Positions 8,092 to 16,682 are shown, numbered from the stretch's first letter. The stretch: 36,926 bases of DNA from Armatimonadota bacterium (GCA_031459715.1 JAVKIA010000024.1:1-36926); one strand, 5' to 3'. Notes: generated from the letters alone by a model not told the origin. Program-made: numbers and translations.

Positions 8092-8937
8092 ATGGGACGG
8101 GAGCAACGGCAGGCCGGCGGACAAGAGCGCGCCAGCAGCGGTACCGCAGACCGGGACAAGGTGAAGTCCCTCAACCGGGCGTTCACCCTCCTGATGGCGC
8201 TGGGCCAGGCCAGCCGACCCCTCTCCGTAGCCGAGCTCATCGTCAGGACCGGGCTTCCGCGGCCCACAGTGTACCGGTTAGTGCACACCCTGGAGTTGAA
8301 CGGGGCGGTGGTAGCCAGCGACGGCCGGTACGCCATCGGCCCCCGCGTCCTCTGGCTGGCGGGGCGGCGGCTGGGGCAGATTGAGCTGCGCGCGGCTGGC
8401 CGTCCCCACCTGGTGGAGCTGGCCCGGCGCACAGGGGAGACCGCCCACCTGGCCGTGCTGGAGCAGGGCCAGGTGGTCTACATCGACAAGGTGGAGTCGG
8501 GCGGACCGCTGCGCATGGCGTCTACCGTGGGGGCCATTATGCCTGCCCACTGCACGGCGCTGGGGAAGTCCATGCTGGCCTTCCTGCCTCCGGCACAACT
8601 GCAGGAGGTCCTGCGCACCCACGGGCTGCCCCGCCGCACGGCCAACACCATAACCGACCCGGCGCGCCTCCTGGCAGAGCTGGCCGCGGTCCGCGCCCGC
8701 GGCTACGCCATCGACAACGTGGAGAACGAGGAAGGCATCCGCTGCGTGGGCGCCCCGATCATGGACCACCGCGGCCAGGTCGCCGGAGCGATCAGCGTCT
8801 CCGGGTCGGTAGCCACCATCACCCTGGAGCGGGCGCGGCGCGAGCTCAGCCCCCTGGTGCGGGAGGCGGCGCAGCACATATCCCGGACCCTGGGCTGGAC
8901 CCAGCCCCCGGTCCGCTCGAGAGGAGGGGAACCGTGA
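8092..8937 (+). CDS. IclR-family transcriptional regulator
   Basis: 281 residues, slightly longer than the ~250-270 usual. Residues about 23-85 form the winged helix-turn-helix (L-S-V-A-E-L then T-G-L-P-R-P-T-V-Y-R-L-V-H-T-L). The rest is the IclR effector domain: G-E-T-A-H-L-A-V-L, V-Y-I-D-K-V, C-T-A-L-G-K-S-M-L-A, G-Y-A-I-D-N-V-E-N-E-E-G-I-R-C-V and G-A-I-S-V-S-G. Start at ATG 8092, with GGAG 8 nt upstream; a longer open frame from 7975 would run over the candidate operator. IclR proteins sense small acids and sugars and often control sugar-acid operons (KdgR type). Its stop shares one base with the next ATG (TGATG), so it is probably co-transcribed with the sugar-acid genes it controls. 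Confidence 0.9.
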   Translation: MGREQRQAGGQERASSGTADRDKVKSLNRAFTLLMALGQASRPLSVAELIVRTGLPRPTVYRLVHTLELNGAVVASDGRYAIGPRVLWLAGRRLGQIELRAAGRPHLVELARRTGETAHLAVLEQGQVVYIDKVESGGPLRMASTVGAIMPAHCTALGKSMLAFLPPAQLQEVLRTHGLPRRTANTITDPARLLAELAAVRARGYAIDNVENEEGIRCVGAPIMDHRGQVAGAISVSGSVATITLERARRELSPLVREAAQHISRTLGWTQPPVRSRGGEP

Positions 8938-9602
8938 TGGCAGAGGGCGCGGAGCTGTACACCCTGCTGGAGGGGTTCCGGGCTACAAGCACCGCATCCG
9001 TCGCCGATGCCGTCGACCGCGTGGTGCGGCGACCGGGGTTCATGAGCCATGAGATCAAGCCCATCCTGCCCGGCAGGATCGCCGGGCCGGCGGTCACCGT
9101 GCTGGAGCGAACCGCGCTGGAGGCCCAGCCACCACGCCACGCGCTGACGGCCATCGACGAGGCACCCGCGGGGAGCATCATCGTCATCGGCCTGGAGGAT
9201 GCAGGGGGCGCGCCGGAGGTGGCGCTGTGGGGCGGGCTGATGGCCTCGGCGGCTGCAACCCGCGGGCTGGGCGGTGCGGTGTTGGATGGCGGTGTGCGGG
9301 ACGTGGAGGAGATCCGCCAGCTGGGCTTCCCGGTGTTCTCGCGCACAATTGTCCCCTCCACCAGCGTGGGGCGGCTGGTCACCGTGGCCAGGGAGGTCCC
9401 CGTCCCCTGCGGCGGTGTCCTGGTCAACCCCGGAGACATCATCGTAGGGGACAGCGACGGCGTGGTGGTGGTGCCCCGGGCCGCGGCGGCAGAGGTGCTG
9501 GCCGCCGCCACCCAGATCGAAGAGACCGAGCGGCGCATGACCGCCCGCATCAGAGCCAGCGGGTCGATCCTGCAGGCGTTGCAGGAGTTCGGCCGGATCT
9601 AG
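8937..9602 (+). CDS. RraA/HMG-aldolase family protein
   Basis: 221 residues. The core signature of the family is present: L-G-G-A-V-L-D-G-G-V-R-D, with D117, R121 and D122 corresponding to substrate- and metal-binding residues of the 4-hydroxy-4-methyl-2-oxoglutarate/4-carboxy-4-hydroxy-2-oxoadipate aldolases, and later N-P-G-D-I-I-V-G-D-S-D-G-V-V-V-V-P. Older names call this family demethylmenaquinone methyltransferase, a misannotation. Members are class II pyruvate aldolases or oxaloacetate decarboxylases, as well as the RNase E inhibitor RraA. In this position, between an IclR regulator and a sugar-acid kinase, a retro-aldol cleavage of a 2-oxo acid giving pyruvate is likely, but this is inference. 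A GTG at 8934 could also start it; SD GAGAGGAGGGGA precedes. Confidence 0.82.
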   Translation: MAEGAELYTLLEGFRATSTASVADAVDRVVRRPGFMSHEIKPILPGRIAGPAVTVLERTALEAQPPRHALTAIDEAPAGSIIVIGLEDAGGAPEVALWGGLMASAAATRGLGGAVLDGGVRDVEEIRQLGFPVFSRTIVPSTSVGRLVTVAREVPVPCGGVLVNPGDIIVGDSDGVVVVPRAAAAEVLAAATQIEETERRMTARIRASGSILQALQEFGRI

Positions 9603-9611
9603 GAAGATCCC

Positions 9612-10577
9612 GTGCCCCACCTCATCGCCCTGGGAGAGGCGATGGCTGAGTTCGCCGCCGAGGAGCGGGGGCGCCTGGGGGAGGTGACCCGCTTCCGCCG
9701 CGGATGGGGCGGGGACACCTGCAACGTGGCTGTGGCCGCCGCCCGCCTGGGGGGCTCCGCGGGCTACATCACCCGCGTGGGAGGAGACGAGTTCGGCCGC
9801 TCCTTCCTGGAGCTTCTGGAGCGAGAGGGAGTCGACAGTTCCCGCGTGCTCGTCGACCCCGAGGGTTTCACCGGCGTCTACTTTATCTCCCTGGACGAAT
9901 CGGGGAAGCACGACTTCACCTACTACCGGGCGGGGTCCGCCGCCAGCCGCCTGCGGCCTGAGGACGTGGACCCCTCCTACCTGCAGACCGCCCGCATCTT
10001 CCACACCAGCGGGATCACCCAGGCGATCTCCGCAAGCGCCCGCGCTGCCGCCGCTGCGGCCATCGCCGCCGCTCGCAGCGGTGGGGTCACCGTGAGCTAC
10101 GACCTGAACCTGCGGCCCAAGCTGCTGCCGCTGCCCCAACTGCGGCCGGTGGTGGAAGCTACGCTCCCCCTGGTGGACATCGTCTTCCTGAGCACGGAGG
10201 ACGCCTCCTACCTGGATGGATCCAGGCCGGCGGAGGCCGTGGCGCTGGAGCTGCTGGCGCGCGGGCCGCGGCTGGTGGTGCTGAAGATGGGCGAGGAGGG
10301 GTGCCTGGTGGCCACGGCGGAAGGCTCGCCGCTGCGCCTGCCGGCCTATCCGGCGCGGGTGCTGGACAGCACGGGGGCGGGTGACGCCTTCGACGCGGCG
10401 TTTCTGGTGGAGTGGATGCGCGGGCGGCCGCCGGAGGAGGCGGCTCGTTTCGCCAATGCGGTCGGTGCGCTGGCAGCGGGTGGGCTGGGCGCGGTGGCGC
10501 CGCTGCCCTCGCGGACGGCGGTGGAAGCGTTCATGGCGGGAGGGGCTGAGTCCATGACGGAGGAGGGACGAGGATGA
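9612..10577 (+). CDS. PfkB-family sugar kinase, 2-keto-3-deoxygluconate kinase-like
   Basis: 321 residues from GTG 9612 (AGGAAGA upstream). Phosphorylates a sugar or sugar acid with ATP. N-terminal substrate motif G-G-D-T-C-N-V-A-V-A-A-A-R-L-G and the second PfkB signature D-S-T-G-A-G-D-A-F-D-A-A-F (residues 252-264; D258 the catalytic base) are intact. The opening G-E-A-M-A-E-F and length agree with KdgK, which makes KDPG from 2-keto-3-deoxygluconate in hexuronate breakdown; ribokinase- or fructokinase-like specificities cannot be excluded. The stop overlaps the next start by ATGA, so translation is coupled with the transporter genes. No separate KDPG aldolase is present in the window. Confidence 0.85.
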   Translation: MPHLIALGEAMAEFAAEERGRLGEVTRFRRGWGGDTCNVAVAAARLGGSAGYITRVGGDEFGRSFLELLEREGVDSSRVLVDPEGFTGVYFISLDESGKHDFTYYRAGSAASRLRPEDVDPSYLQTARIFHTSGITQAISASARAAAAAAIAAARSGGVTVSYDLNLRPKLLPLPQLRPVVEATLPLVDIVFLSTEDASYLDGSRPAEAVALELLARGPRLVVLKMGEEGCLVATAEGSPLRLPAYPARVLDSTGAGDAFDAAFLVEWMRGRPPEEAARFANAVGALAAGGLGAVAPLPSRTAVEAFMAGGAESMTEEGRG

Positions 10578-11662
10578 CGCAAAGAGCAAGGCGCATCAAG
10601 CGGTCCGCAGTCCTGGGGGTGCTGCTGATAATGGTCTTGGCGGTGCCGGCGGCGCAGGCCGCGCCGGTGCTGACGAAGGTACGAGCCGGGATCGTCGCGG
10701 CCATTGACCAGCTGGGCGTGCCGGTGGCCCTGGACCAGGGTCTGTTCGAGAAGTGGGGCCTGGAGGTGACCATCGCCACGCCCTACCCGACGGGGGTCGA
10801 CCAGTTGAACGCGCTGCAAGCTGGCGAGATCCAGATGGGCCAGGTGGGCGTCCCCATGATCGGAGCCGTCCTCCGGGGGATGGACCTGGTCATCGTGGGC
10901 AACTACAGCGGCTCCTCGGTGAAGCTGGGGGGCGACGACACCATGGCGCTGGTGGCGCGGCAGGGCAGCGGCATTCGCACCATCCGCGACCTGAAGGGCA
11001 AGCGGGTGGCCGTCTCCTTCGGCACCATCAGCCACCTGTACATACTGGGGATCCTGCAGCGGGCCGGGCTCGCCGTCACTGACCTTACCCTGGTGAACAC
11101 CCCGCCCGCGGAGATGGCCGTGGCCCTGCGTGGCGGGGCGGTGGACGCCTTCGCCACCTGGGACCCCTGGCCGGTGATCGCGCTGGCGGATGTGCCCAAC
11201 AGCTACGAGGTGGTCCGCGGCGGCGGGTTCATTGGGTTCATGGGGTTCAACGTGGCCATCCGCTCCTGGGCAGAGCGCAACCAGGAGACCATCGAGAAGT
11301 TCCTGGCCGCGCGCGCCGAGGCCGACAAGTTCATGCGCGCCGAGCCGGTGAAGACCGCCATCGTGGCTGTGCGCTGGCTCCCCGGGCTGCGGCCGGAGGT
11401 GGCCCTGCGGGGCGTGCGCAACAACCTGCCCACAGTGGACATCCGCATCTCCTGCTATAACTACCTGGCGCTGCATAACGCGGTGCAGACGCTCCACCGG
11501 CTGGGCTTCATCCCGGGGACCTTCGACGTGAACAAGGTCTTCATGCCGGGGCCGATCCTCAACGTGATGCGGCGCTACCCGCAGCTCTTCGCCGACCTGC
11601 CCCCGATCCCGTCCCGGGCGCAGGTTGGCCCGGGATTCACCTTCCAGGGGACGTGTCCCTAG
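10574..11662 (+). CDS. ABC substrate-binding protein, taurine/nitrate (NMT1/SsuA) type
   Basis: 362 residues. A basic N-terminus followed by a hydrophobic segment and A-Q-A-A gives a signal peptide of about 30 residues. The mature sequence has the SsuA/TauA/NMT1 pattern: L-D-Q-G-L-F-E-K-W-G-L-E-V, D-Q-L-N-A-L-Q-A-G-E-I-Q-M-G, I-R-T-I-R-D-L-K-G-K-R-V-A-V, and A-F-A-T-W-D-P-W-P. These bind sulfonates, nitrate, bicarbonate, thiamine precursors or aromatic acids. Such proteins sit outside the membrane and feed the adjacent permeases. Overlaps the kinase by 4 nt. The company of sugar-acid enzymes suggests an anionic sugar-acid ligand, which would be unusual for this class. Confidence 0.87.
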   Translation: MTQRARRIKRSAVLGVLLIMVLAVPAAQAAPVLTKVRAGIVAAIDQLGVPVALDQGLFEKWGLEVTIATPYPTGVDQLNALQAGEIQMGQVGVPMIGAVLRGMDLVIVGNYSGSSVKLGGDDTMALVARQGSGIRTIRDLKGKRVAVSFGTISHLYILGILQRAGLAVTDLTLVNTPPAEMAVALRGGAVDAFATWDPWPVIALADVPNSYEVVRGGGFIGFMGFNVAIRSWAERNQETIEKFLAARAEADKFMRAEPVKTAIVAVRWLPGLRPEVALRGVRNNLPTVDIRISCYNYLALHNAVQTLHRLGFIPGTFDVNKVFMPGPILNVMRRYPQLFADLPPIPSRAQVGPGFTFQGTCP

Positions 11663-11674
11663 GATGAGGGCCCC

Positions 11675-12514
11675 ATGACCCTGCGGAACCCTTCGGAGGT
11701 GGCGGCCGTAGCACCGGCGGCGCCGCGGCCGCGCCCCACCGCCCGGTACCTGGAGGCGGGGCTGTGGTTCGCTGCGCCCTTCGTCCTCCTGGTCCTGGTC
11801 TGGGCCGCGGTGGTCCGACTCTCCGACGTTCCCCTGCGAGTCTTTCCGGGCCCCGCGGATGTGGCCGGCGCGCTGCTGCAGCAGGCCCGCAGCGGCGCGC
11901 TGGCCGGTCACATCTGGCAGAGCCTGCGCCGGGTGCTGGTGGGGACCACGCTGGCGATCGCCTCCAGCATCCCCCTGGGTATCGCCATCAGCACCAACCG
12001 GCACGTCGCCGCCCTGTTTGTGCCCATCCTCCGCTTCTTCTCGGTGCTGGCGGGCATCGCCTGGATCCCCCTGGCCACTTTATGGTTCGGCTACGGCTTT
12101 GGGGCCATCACCTTCATCATCTTTAACGCCGTCTTCTTCATCGTCCTCTACAACACCATCCTGGGGGTCACCAGCATCCCGCAGGTGCTGCGGGATGCCG
12201 CCCGCTCCCTGGGAGCGAACCGCTGGCAGGTGCTGACCGAGGTGTTGCTGCCCGGAGCCCTGCCCAATATCGTCACCGGCATCCGCACGGGTATGGGCTT
12301 CGCCTGGCGCGGGCTGATCGCCGCCGAGATCATCGCCACCAACGCCGGGCTGGGCTACATGCTTTTCCTGGCGCGCGACTTCTACCGCACCGAGGTGATC
12401 GTCCTGGGGATGATTCTCATCGGGGCCATCTGGGTGCTGCTGGACCGGCTGATTCTGGCCCCCATCGAGCGCCGCACCATCGAGCGCTGGGGCCTGGCCC
12501 GCGCGCTGATATGA
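11675..12514 (+). CDS. ABC permease (SsuC/TauC type), first of two
   Basis: 279 residues with about six membrane helices: first near residues 28-46 (F-V-L-L-V-L-V-W-A-A-V-V). The cytoplasmic EAA loop that docks the ATPase is clear: L-R-D-A-A-R-S-L-G-A, followed by V-L-L-P-G-A-L-P-N-I-V-T-G-I-R. SD GATGAGGG precedes ATG 11675. It shares the whole family organisation with the next gene, and the two overlap by ATGA, so they probably form a heterodimer, whereas most transporters of this type use one permease as a homodimer. Confidence 0.88.
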   Translation: MTLRNPSEVAAVAPAAPRPRPTARYLEAGLWFAAPFVLLVLVWAAVVRLSDVPLRVFPGPADVAGALLQQARSGALAGHIWQSLRRVLVGTTLAIASSIPLGIAISTNRHVAALFVPILRFFSVLAGIAWIPLATLWFGYGFGAITFIIFNAVFFIVLYNTILGVTSIPQVLRDAARSLGANRWQVLTEVLLPGALPNIVTGIRTGMGFAWRGLIAAEIIATNAGLGYMLFLARDFYRTEVIVLGMILIGAIWVLLDRLILAPIERRTIERWGLARALI

Positions 12515-13311
12515 GGCCGCCCGGGCGCTGGCTGCGCCGCTTCCTCACTCACCCCGGCGTGCAGGGGGCGGGACCCTTCGTCCTCCTGGTTGTGCTGTGG
12601 GCGGTGGTGGTGCAGCTGGAGATCTACCCGCGGACCTTCTTCCCCGGCCCGCAGGACGTGCTGCGCGTCTTCGCCAGTCTGATGTACAAGGGCGTCCTGC
12701 CCACCTACCTGCAGGACAGCATCACCCGGCTGGCTGTGGGCGCCGGCGTGGGCATCTGCGTGGGCGTCCCCCTGGGACTGCTCATCGGCCTCCATGCGGC
12801 CAGCTACCGCTTCTTCTGGCCGCTGATCATCTTCTTCCAGGCCATCGGCGACATCGCCTGGCTGCCCATCTTGCTCATCTGGTTCGGCTTCACCCTCACC
12901 ACCATGACCTTCGTCATTGTCTACACGGTGATCTTCCCCATGATCTTCAATACGGCCCTGGGCGTGCGCACCGTACCCGTGGAGATGATCCGCGCCGCGC
13001 AGAGCCTGGGGGCTTCGCGCTGGCGTATCCTGGTGGAGGTGCTGCTGCCCGGCGCCCTGCCCAACGTGATCACCGGACTGCGCAACGGCCTGGGCTACGG
13101 CTGGCGGGCGCTGATCGCCGCCGAGATCATCGTGGGCACCAGCGGCATCGGCTTCATGATGTTCGACGCCCGGCGCAGCGGCAGTGTGGTGGAGATGATC
13201 CTGGGGATGATCCTGCTGGGCATCCTCTGGTACGTGGTTGACGCCTGGGTCCTCCGGCCCGCCGAGCGGGCCACCATCGAGCGCTGGGGGCTGGTGCGTC
13301 AGGCGTCCTGA
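12511..13311 (+). CDS. ABC permease (SsuC/TauC type), second of two
   Basis: 266 residues, multiple hydrophobic helices, EAA loop M-I-R-A-A-Q-S-L-G-A then L-L-P-G-A-L-P-N-V-I-T-G-L-R. The C-terminal R-A-T-I-E-R-W-G-L closely matches the end of the preceding permease (R-T-I-E-R-W-G-L), which indicates an old tandem duplication that then diverged. It starts four bases inside the previous gene and lies 11 nt before the ATPase. Membrane part of the same importer. Confidence 0.88.
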   Translation: MRPPGRWLRRFLTHPGVQGAGPFVLLVVLWAVVVQLEIYPRTFFPGPQDVLRVFASLMYKGVLPTYLQDSITRLAVGAGVGICVGVPLGLLIGLHAASYRFFWPLIIFFQAIGDIAWLPILLIWFGFTLTTMTFVIVYTVIFPMIFNTALGVRTVPVEMIRAAQSLGASRWRILVEVLLPGALPNVITGLRNGLGYGWRALIAAEIIVGTSGIGFMMFDARRSGSVVEMILGMILLGILWYVVDAWVLRPAERATIERWGLVRQAS

Positions 13312-13322
13312 AGAGTGGGACG

Positions 13323-14093
13323 ATGGACGGCCTGGTCATCCGCGATCTGAGCAAGACCTACTATGACATCTACACGGGGGAGCACGTGGCGGCCGTGGAG
13401 GCCGTCTCCCTGGAGATCGCTCCGGGGGAGTTCGTGGCCATCCTGGGCCCCAGCGGCTGCGGCAAGACCACCCTGCTGAACATGGTGGCGGGCTTCATCC
13501 CGCCCACCCGGGGGGAGATCCTGCTGAACGGACGGCGCATCCAGGGGCCTGGACCTGACCGCGGCGTCGTTTTCCAGAGCTTCGCCCTCTTCCCCTGGAA
13601 GACGGTCCTGGACAACGTAGCCTTCGGGCTGAAGATGCGGGGCGTGCCCCGGGAGGAGCGCTACCGCATCGCCCGGGAGTACATCGCTCTGGTGGGCCTG
13701 GACGGCTTCGAGCACCGCTACCCCCATGAGCTCTCCGGGGGCATGCAGCAGCGCGTCGGCGTCGCCCGCGTCCTGGCCAACAACCCGGACCTGCTGTTGA
13801 TGGACGAACCCTTCGCCAGCGTGGACGCCCAGACGCGCATGACGCTGCAGGAGGAGCTGACCCGCATCTGGGAGGCCCGCCAGCCCACCATTCTCTTCGT
13901 CACCCACGACGTGGAGGAGGCGGTCTTCCTGGCCAACCGCGTCGTGGTGCTTACTCCGCGTCCCGGGCGCGTGCGCGAATCGGTGGCGGTGCCCCTGCCC
14001 AGGCCGCGGAGCTGGCAGCACTTGATCGAGGACCCGGACTACAAGAGCCTGGTGGCGCGGGTGCTGGGGCTGGTGCGCGCGCCGGCGTCATGA
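13323..14093 (+). CDS. ABC ATPase (SsuB/TauB type)
   Basis: 256 residues. Hydrolyses ATP to power the importer encoded just upstream. Walker A G-P-S-G-C-G-K-T at 42-49, Q-loop F-Q-S-F-A-L-F-P-W, ABC signature L-S-G-G-M-Q-Q-R beginning at 137, Walker B L-L-L-M-D-E-P (D161, E162), and H-loop F-V-T-H-D-V-E-E-A. Length and the P-W-K motif agree with the nitrate/taurine branch. GTGGGACG precedes ATG 13323. Its stop overlaps the next small gene by 4 nt. Confidence 0.93.
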   Translation: MDGLVIRDLSKTYYDIYTGEHVAAVEAVSLEIAPGEFVAILGPSGCGKTTLLNMVAGFIPPTRGEILLNGRRIQGPGPDRGVVFQSFALFPWKTVLDNVAFGLKMRGVPREERYRIAREYIALVGLDGFEHRYPHELSGGMQQRVGVARVLANNPDLLLMDEPFASVDAQTRMTLQEELTRIWEARQPTILFVTHDVEEAVFLANRVVVLTPRPGRVRESVAVPLPRPRSWQHLIEDPDYKSLVARVLGLVRAPAS

Positions 14094-14434
14094 GGGTGCG
14101 GCGGCTCTTCGCCCGTCGGCCGGTGCGCCTCCTTCTCCTCCTGGTGCTGCTGGCCGGCGCCTGGCAGGGATGGCTGGCCTGCCAGGCCGGCCCGAAGATC
14201 CCTCCGGACCTGGAGCGCTACGCCTCTCCCCGGGGCACCGTGGACCTGCTGGTCATCCTGCGCTTCCCCCCGGAGCGGTTCCATATACTGACGTTCCAGC
14301 GCTTCGGCCGCGTCTCGGGGACGCGGGACAACGCCGTGGAGGTACGAAGCGTCCCTCTGGGACGGGTGCGGCAGATTGCCCGCTTCTACTGGGTGCGGCG
14401 TATCGCGCCGCTGCAGGAGGACACCCGCCTGTGA
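14090..14434 (+). CDS. Small single-helix membrane-anchored protein, unknown
   Basis: 114 residues. An Arg-rich start (M-R-V-R-R-L-F-A-R-R) precedes one hydrophobic segment at about 13-28 (L-L-L-L-L-V-L-L-A-G-A), then a ~85-residue soluble domain rich in Arg and aromatic residues (V-D-L-L-V-I-L-R-F, F-H-I-L-T-F-Q-R-F, A-R-F-Y-W-V-R-R-I). Positive charges before the helix put the domain outside the membrane. No known family recognised. It overlaps the ATPase stop by ATGA and precedes the transaldolase-like gene, so it is translated as part of this operon. It may be an accessory to the importer; a Cys at residue 31 after the helix leaves a lipoprotein possibility but does not fit a lipobox well. 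Confidence 0.6.
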   Translation: MRVRRLFARRPVRLLLLLVLLAGAWQGWLACQAGPKIPPDLERYASPRGTVDLLVILRFPPERFHILTFQRFGRVSGTRDNAVEVRSVPLGRVRQIARFYWVRRIAPLQEDTRL

Positions 14435-14498
14435 TAGGCTGCGTTTTGGAGCTACGGCCGCTGCGCCGTGGCCGGCTCCGAGGGGGAGGCAGAGGGAG

Positions 14499-16682
14499 AT
14501 GACGCAGGAACAGGTTGAGGCGATCGTGGCCGACAGCCGCCCGGTGCGGCTCTCCGATGCGGGCAGGCGCCCCATCCCCGAGGACCACGTGGCGCACATC
14601 GTCCAGCTGGCCGGCTGGGGCCATGCCCCGCTGGCGGCCGACCACCTGCTGTTTCCGGAGATCACCGGGCGGCTGGTCGCGGTTGTGGGCGGTGTCATCC
14701 GGCAACTGGGGATGGACTTTGCGGCCGCCAGGCCTCATCCCGCCGACGGCCCGGTAGAGCTGGAACAGAAGGTACGCCGGCGGCAGTTCGCCTACAAGAC
14801 CCTCCTGGAGATGGCCGTCAACTTCTCGGGGCTGGAGAGCCGCTGGCTGGATGCGGAGGAGAAGCGACAGGCGGTGGAAGCCATCCGCGCCGCCCTGGCC
14901 GAGTGGGAGGAGCGGGAGCAGGCAGAAGGTGAGCTCTCGGTGGCGCAGGCGGTGGTGCGTCACTCCCTGGGGCGGATGAAGCTGGTGCAGGGTGGCGCGG
15001 GCATGGTGGCCCAGGCTGCGGTGCGCATGGAGCAGGCGCTGGACGGAAAGCGGCCGGTGCTGCCGGCCTACCTGGAGGCGGCAGCCGCGGAGATCGAGAG
15101 CAACATCTACGCCCGCATGGTGCGCGAAGGAGTCTGCCGCTTCGGCAACGACTACGCCCTGGGGCTGCGCTGGCTGCGCCACCTTGGATTCGAGCAGGTC
15201 TCCACTAACCCGGTGCTGGCGGCCCTGGCCTACAAGGACGACCCCGCGCTGGGCCGGATGTTCCAGGAGGAAGTGCGCCACCACCCCCGCTTCGCCCGGT
15301 GGGCCGGGGCCCCCGATCAGTTTGCCGACGAGATCGCCCTCTATGCCACCCTCCTGGCCCTGTGGGACAACCTGCACGTCTACCGGCCCATCTTCTTCAA
15401 CCTGGCTGCCGAGTCGGGGGGCGGGGTGGTCTCCTTCCAGCTCAACCCCCGCGTCGCCCACCTGGTGCGGGAGAGCATCGAGGACGTCTTCACCGCGTTC
15501 GCCGCGGCCGCCGAGGACCTGCGGGTCTACGATGACTTCCTGCTGGCCGGCTACCCGGCCACGCGGGAGCGGGCCCGGCCCAACATGGTGATCAAGGTCG
15601 CCGCCTCCTCTCCCGCGGCCCGGGAGATCGCCCGCAGCATCAACCGTCTGGGCATCGGCTCGAACATCACCCTGAGCTACAGCGCGGCGCAAGAGATAAC
15701 CATGGCCCTGGAGGAGCTGGCCGGGATGGCCGGGGCAGTGAAGAAGGGAATCGCCCCCACGCAGGTCTACGTCACCAACATGGGCGGGAGGCTGGAGAGC
15801 CACCTGCGCGAGGTGAAGCTGGAGGAGCTGTTCGCCGCGCTGAAGGCACGCCTTGGAGAAGCCGCCGCCCTGGAGCGGGTGCGCACGCTGGCCGCCGCCA
15901 ACGGCAGCGCTGCCCGCGTGGAGCAGGCGGAGGGCTACCAGGCCAAGGTGGTCGCGGCTACCCGCTACGCCCACCAGCGGCGGATCGACGCCCACCTGGC
16001 GGAGGCGCTGCGCGAGGTGGCATCGGCAGAAGAGCTGCAGCGCTGGGAGGAGGCCATCGGGCGTGCGGGGACCCTGGTGGCCCGCCGTGTCTGGGGCATC
16101 TTCTTCTCGCCGGAGAACCGGGAGAAGTGGCTGAGCTACCTCTGCCGTACCCACCGGTTGACCCGGGAGCAGGCCGAGCTGATCTTCAGTCGCATCTGCT
16201 ACCTGCCGGCCTCCAAACGCAAGCCGGAGGACACCTACTGGGCCCTGGCCGGCCGCAACCTGGTGCACACCGAGTTCCCCAACCACCAGGAGAACGTCCG
16301 CCGCATGGCTGCATCCGAGACCTTCCGGCTGGCAGACTACCGGGAGTCCATCGGCGCAGACTTCCCACCCGAAGTACTGGAGCGGCTGCAGACGATGGCA
16401 GACTTTCGCACCGCCTACGAGCTCACCCCTGAGCTGACCCAGATTCTGCGGGAGGTGGGCGTGGACGGAGACTTCGGCAGCGGTGGCCACACCCCCGAGC
16501 AGTGGCCGGAGTTTGGGCCGGTGCAGAAGACCCTGGCAGAGTTCACCGGGGCCTACGAGAATTTCCGCGCGGAGATGCTGCGCCTCTTCCGGGAGGTGCT
16601 GCCGGCCGCTCCACGGGCTGCCGCGCGGGGCAGGAGGCGTGCGGCCCTGAGCGGGGCGCGGTCGTCCCGGACACCCCGGTGA
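14499..16682 (+). CDS. Transaldolase-like protein, 727 residues
   Basis: Start ATG 14499 with GGAGG nine bases upstream. The middle (about residues 190-450) carries transaldolase features: F-E-Q-V-S-T-N-P (STNP 235-238, like the T-T-N-P of TalB) and P-N-M-V-I-K-V-A-A-S, in which K366 matches the Schiff-base lysine region, followed by G-I-G-S-N-I-T-L-S-Y-S and Y-V-T-N-M-G-G-R. Ordinary transaldolases are 210-330 residues and fructose-6-phosphate aldolases about 220; this one has roughly 190 extra residues before and 270 after. The flanks are helical with no recognised motifs. It overlaps the UxaE gene by 4 nt. An aldol cleavage or transfer on a sugar acid or its phosphate is a reasonable inference; the true substrate is unknown. 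Confidence 0.72.
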   Translation: MTQEQVEAIVADSRPVRLSDAGRRPIPEDHVAHIVQLAGWGHAPLAADHLLFPEITGRLVAVVGGVIRQLGMDFAAARPHPADGPVELEQKVRRRQFAYKTLLEMAVNFSGLESRWLDAEEKRQAVEAIRAALAEWEEREQAEGELSVAQAVVRHSLGRMKLVQGGAGMVAQAAVRMEQALDGKRPVLPAYLEAAAAEIESNIYARMVREGVCRFGNDYALGLRWLRHLGFEQVSTNPVLAALAYKDDPALGRMFQEEVRHHPRFARWAGAPDQFADEIALYATLLALWDNLHVYRPIFFNLAAESGGGVVSFQLNPRVAHLVRESIEDVFTAFAAAAEDLRVYDDFLLAGYPATRERARPNMVIKVAASSPAAREIARSINRLGIGSNITLSYSAAQEITMALEELAGMAGAVKKGIAPTQVYVTNMGGRLESHLREVKLEELFAALKARLGEAAALERVRTLAAANGSAARVEQAEGYQAKVVAATRYAHQRRIDAHLAEALREVASAEELQRWEEAIGRAGTLVARRVWGIFFSPENREKWLSYLCRTHRLTREQAELIFSRICYLPASKRKPEDTYWALAGRNLVHTEFPNHQENVRRMAASETFRLADYRESIGADFPPEVLERLQTMADFRTAYELTPELTQILREVGVDGDFGSGGHTPEQWPEFGPVQKTLAEFTGAYENFRAEMLRLFREVLPAAPRAAARGRRRAALSGARSSRTPR

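Noticed and set aside
8703-10589. 628-codon open frame on the minus strand
   Set aside because: Antisense to IclR, RraA-like and PfkB genes, which all have family motifs. Translation is a GC-driven shadow.
14253-16490. 745-codon open frame on the minus strand
   Set aside because: It is exactly antisense to the transaldolase-like gene, has no SD, and its His/Gln/Gly-rich, low-complexity translation is typical of a high-GC shadow frame.
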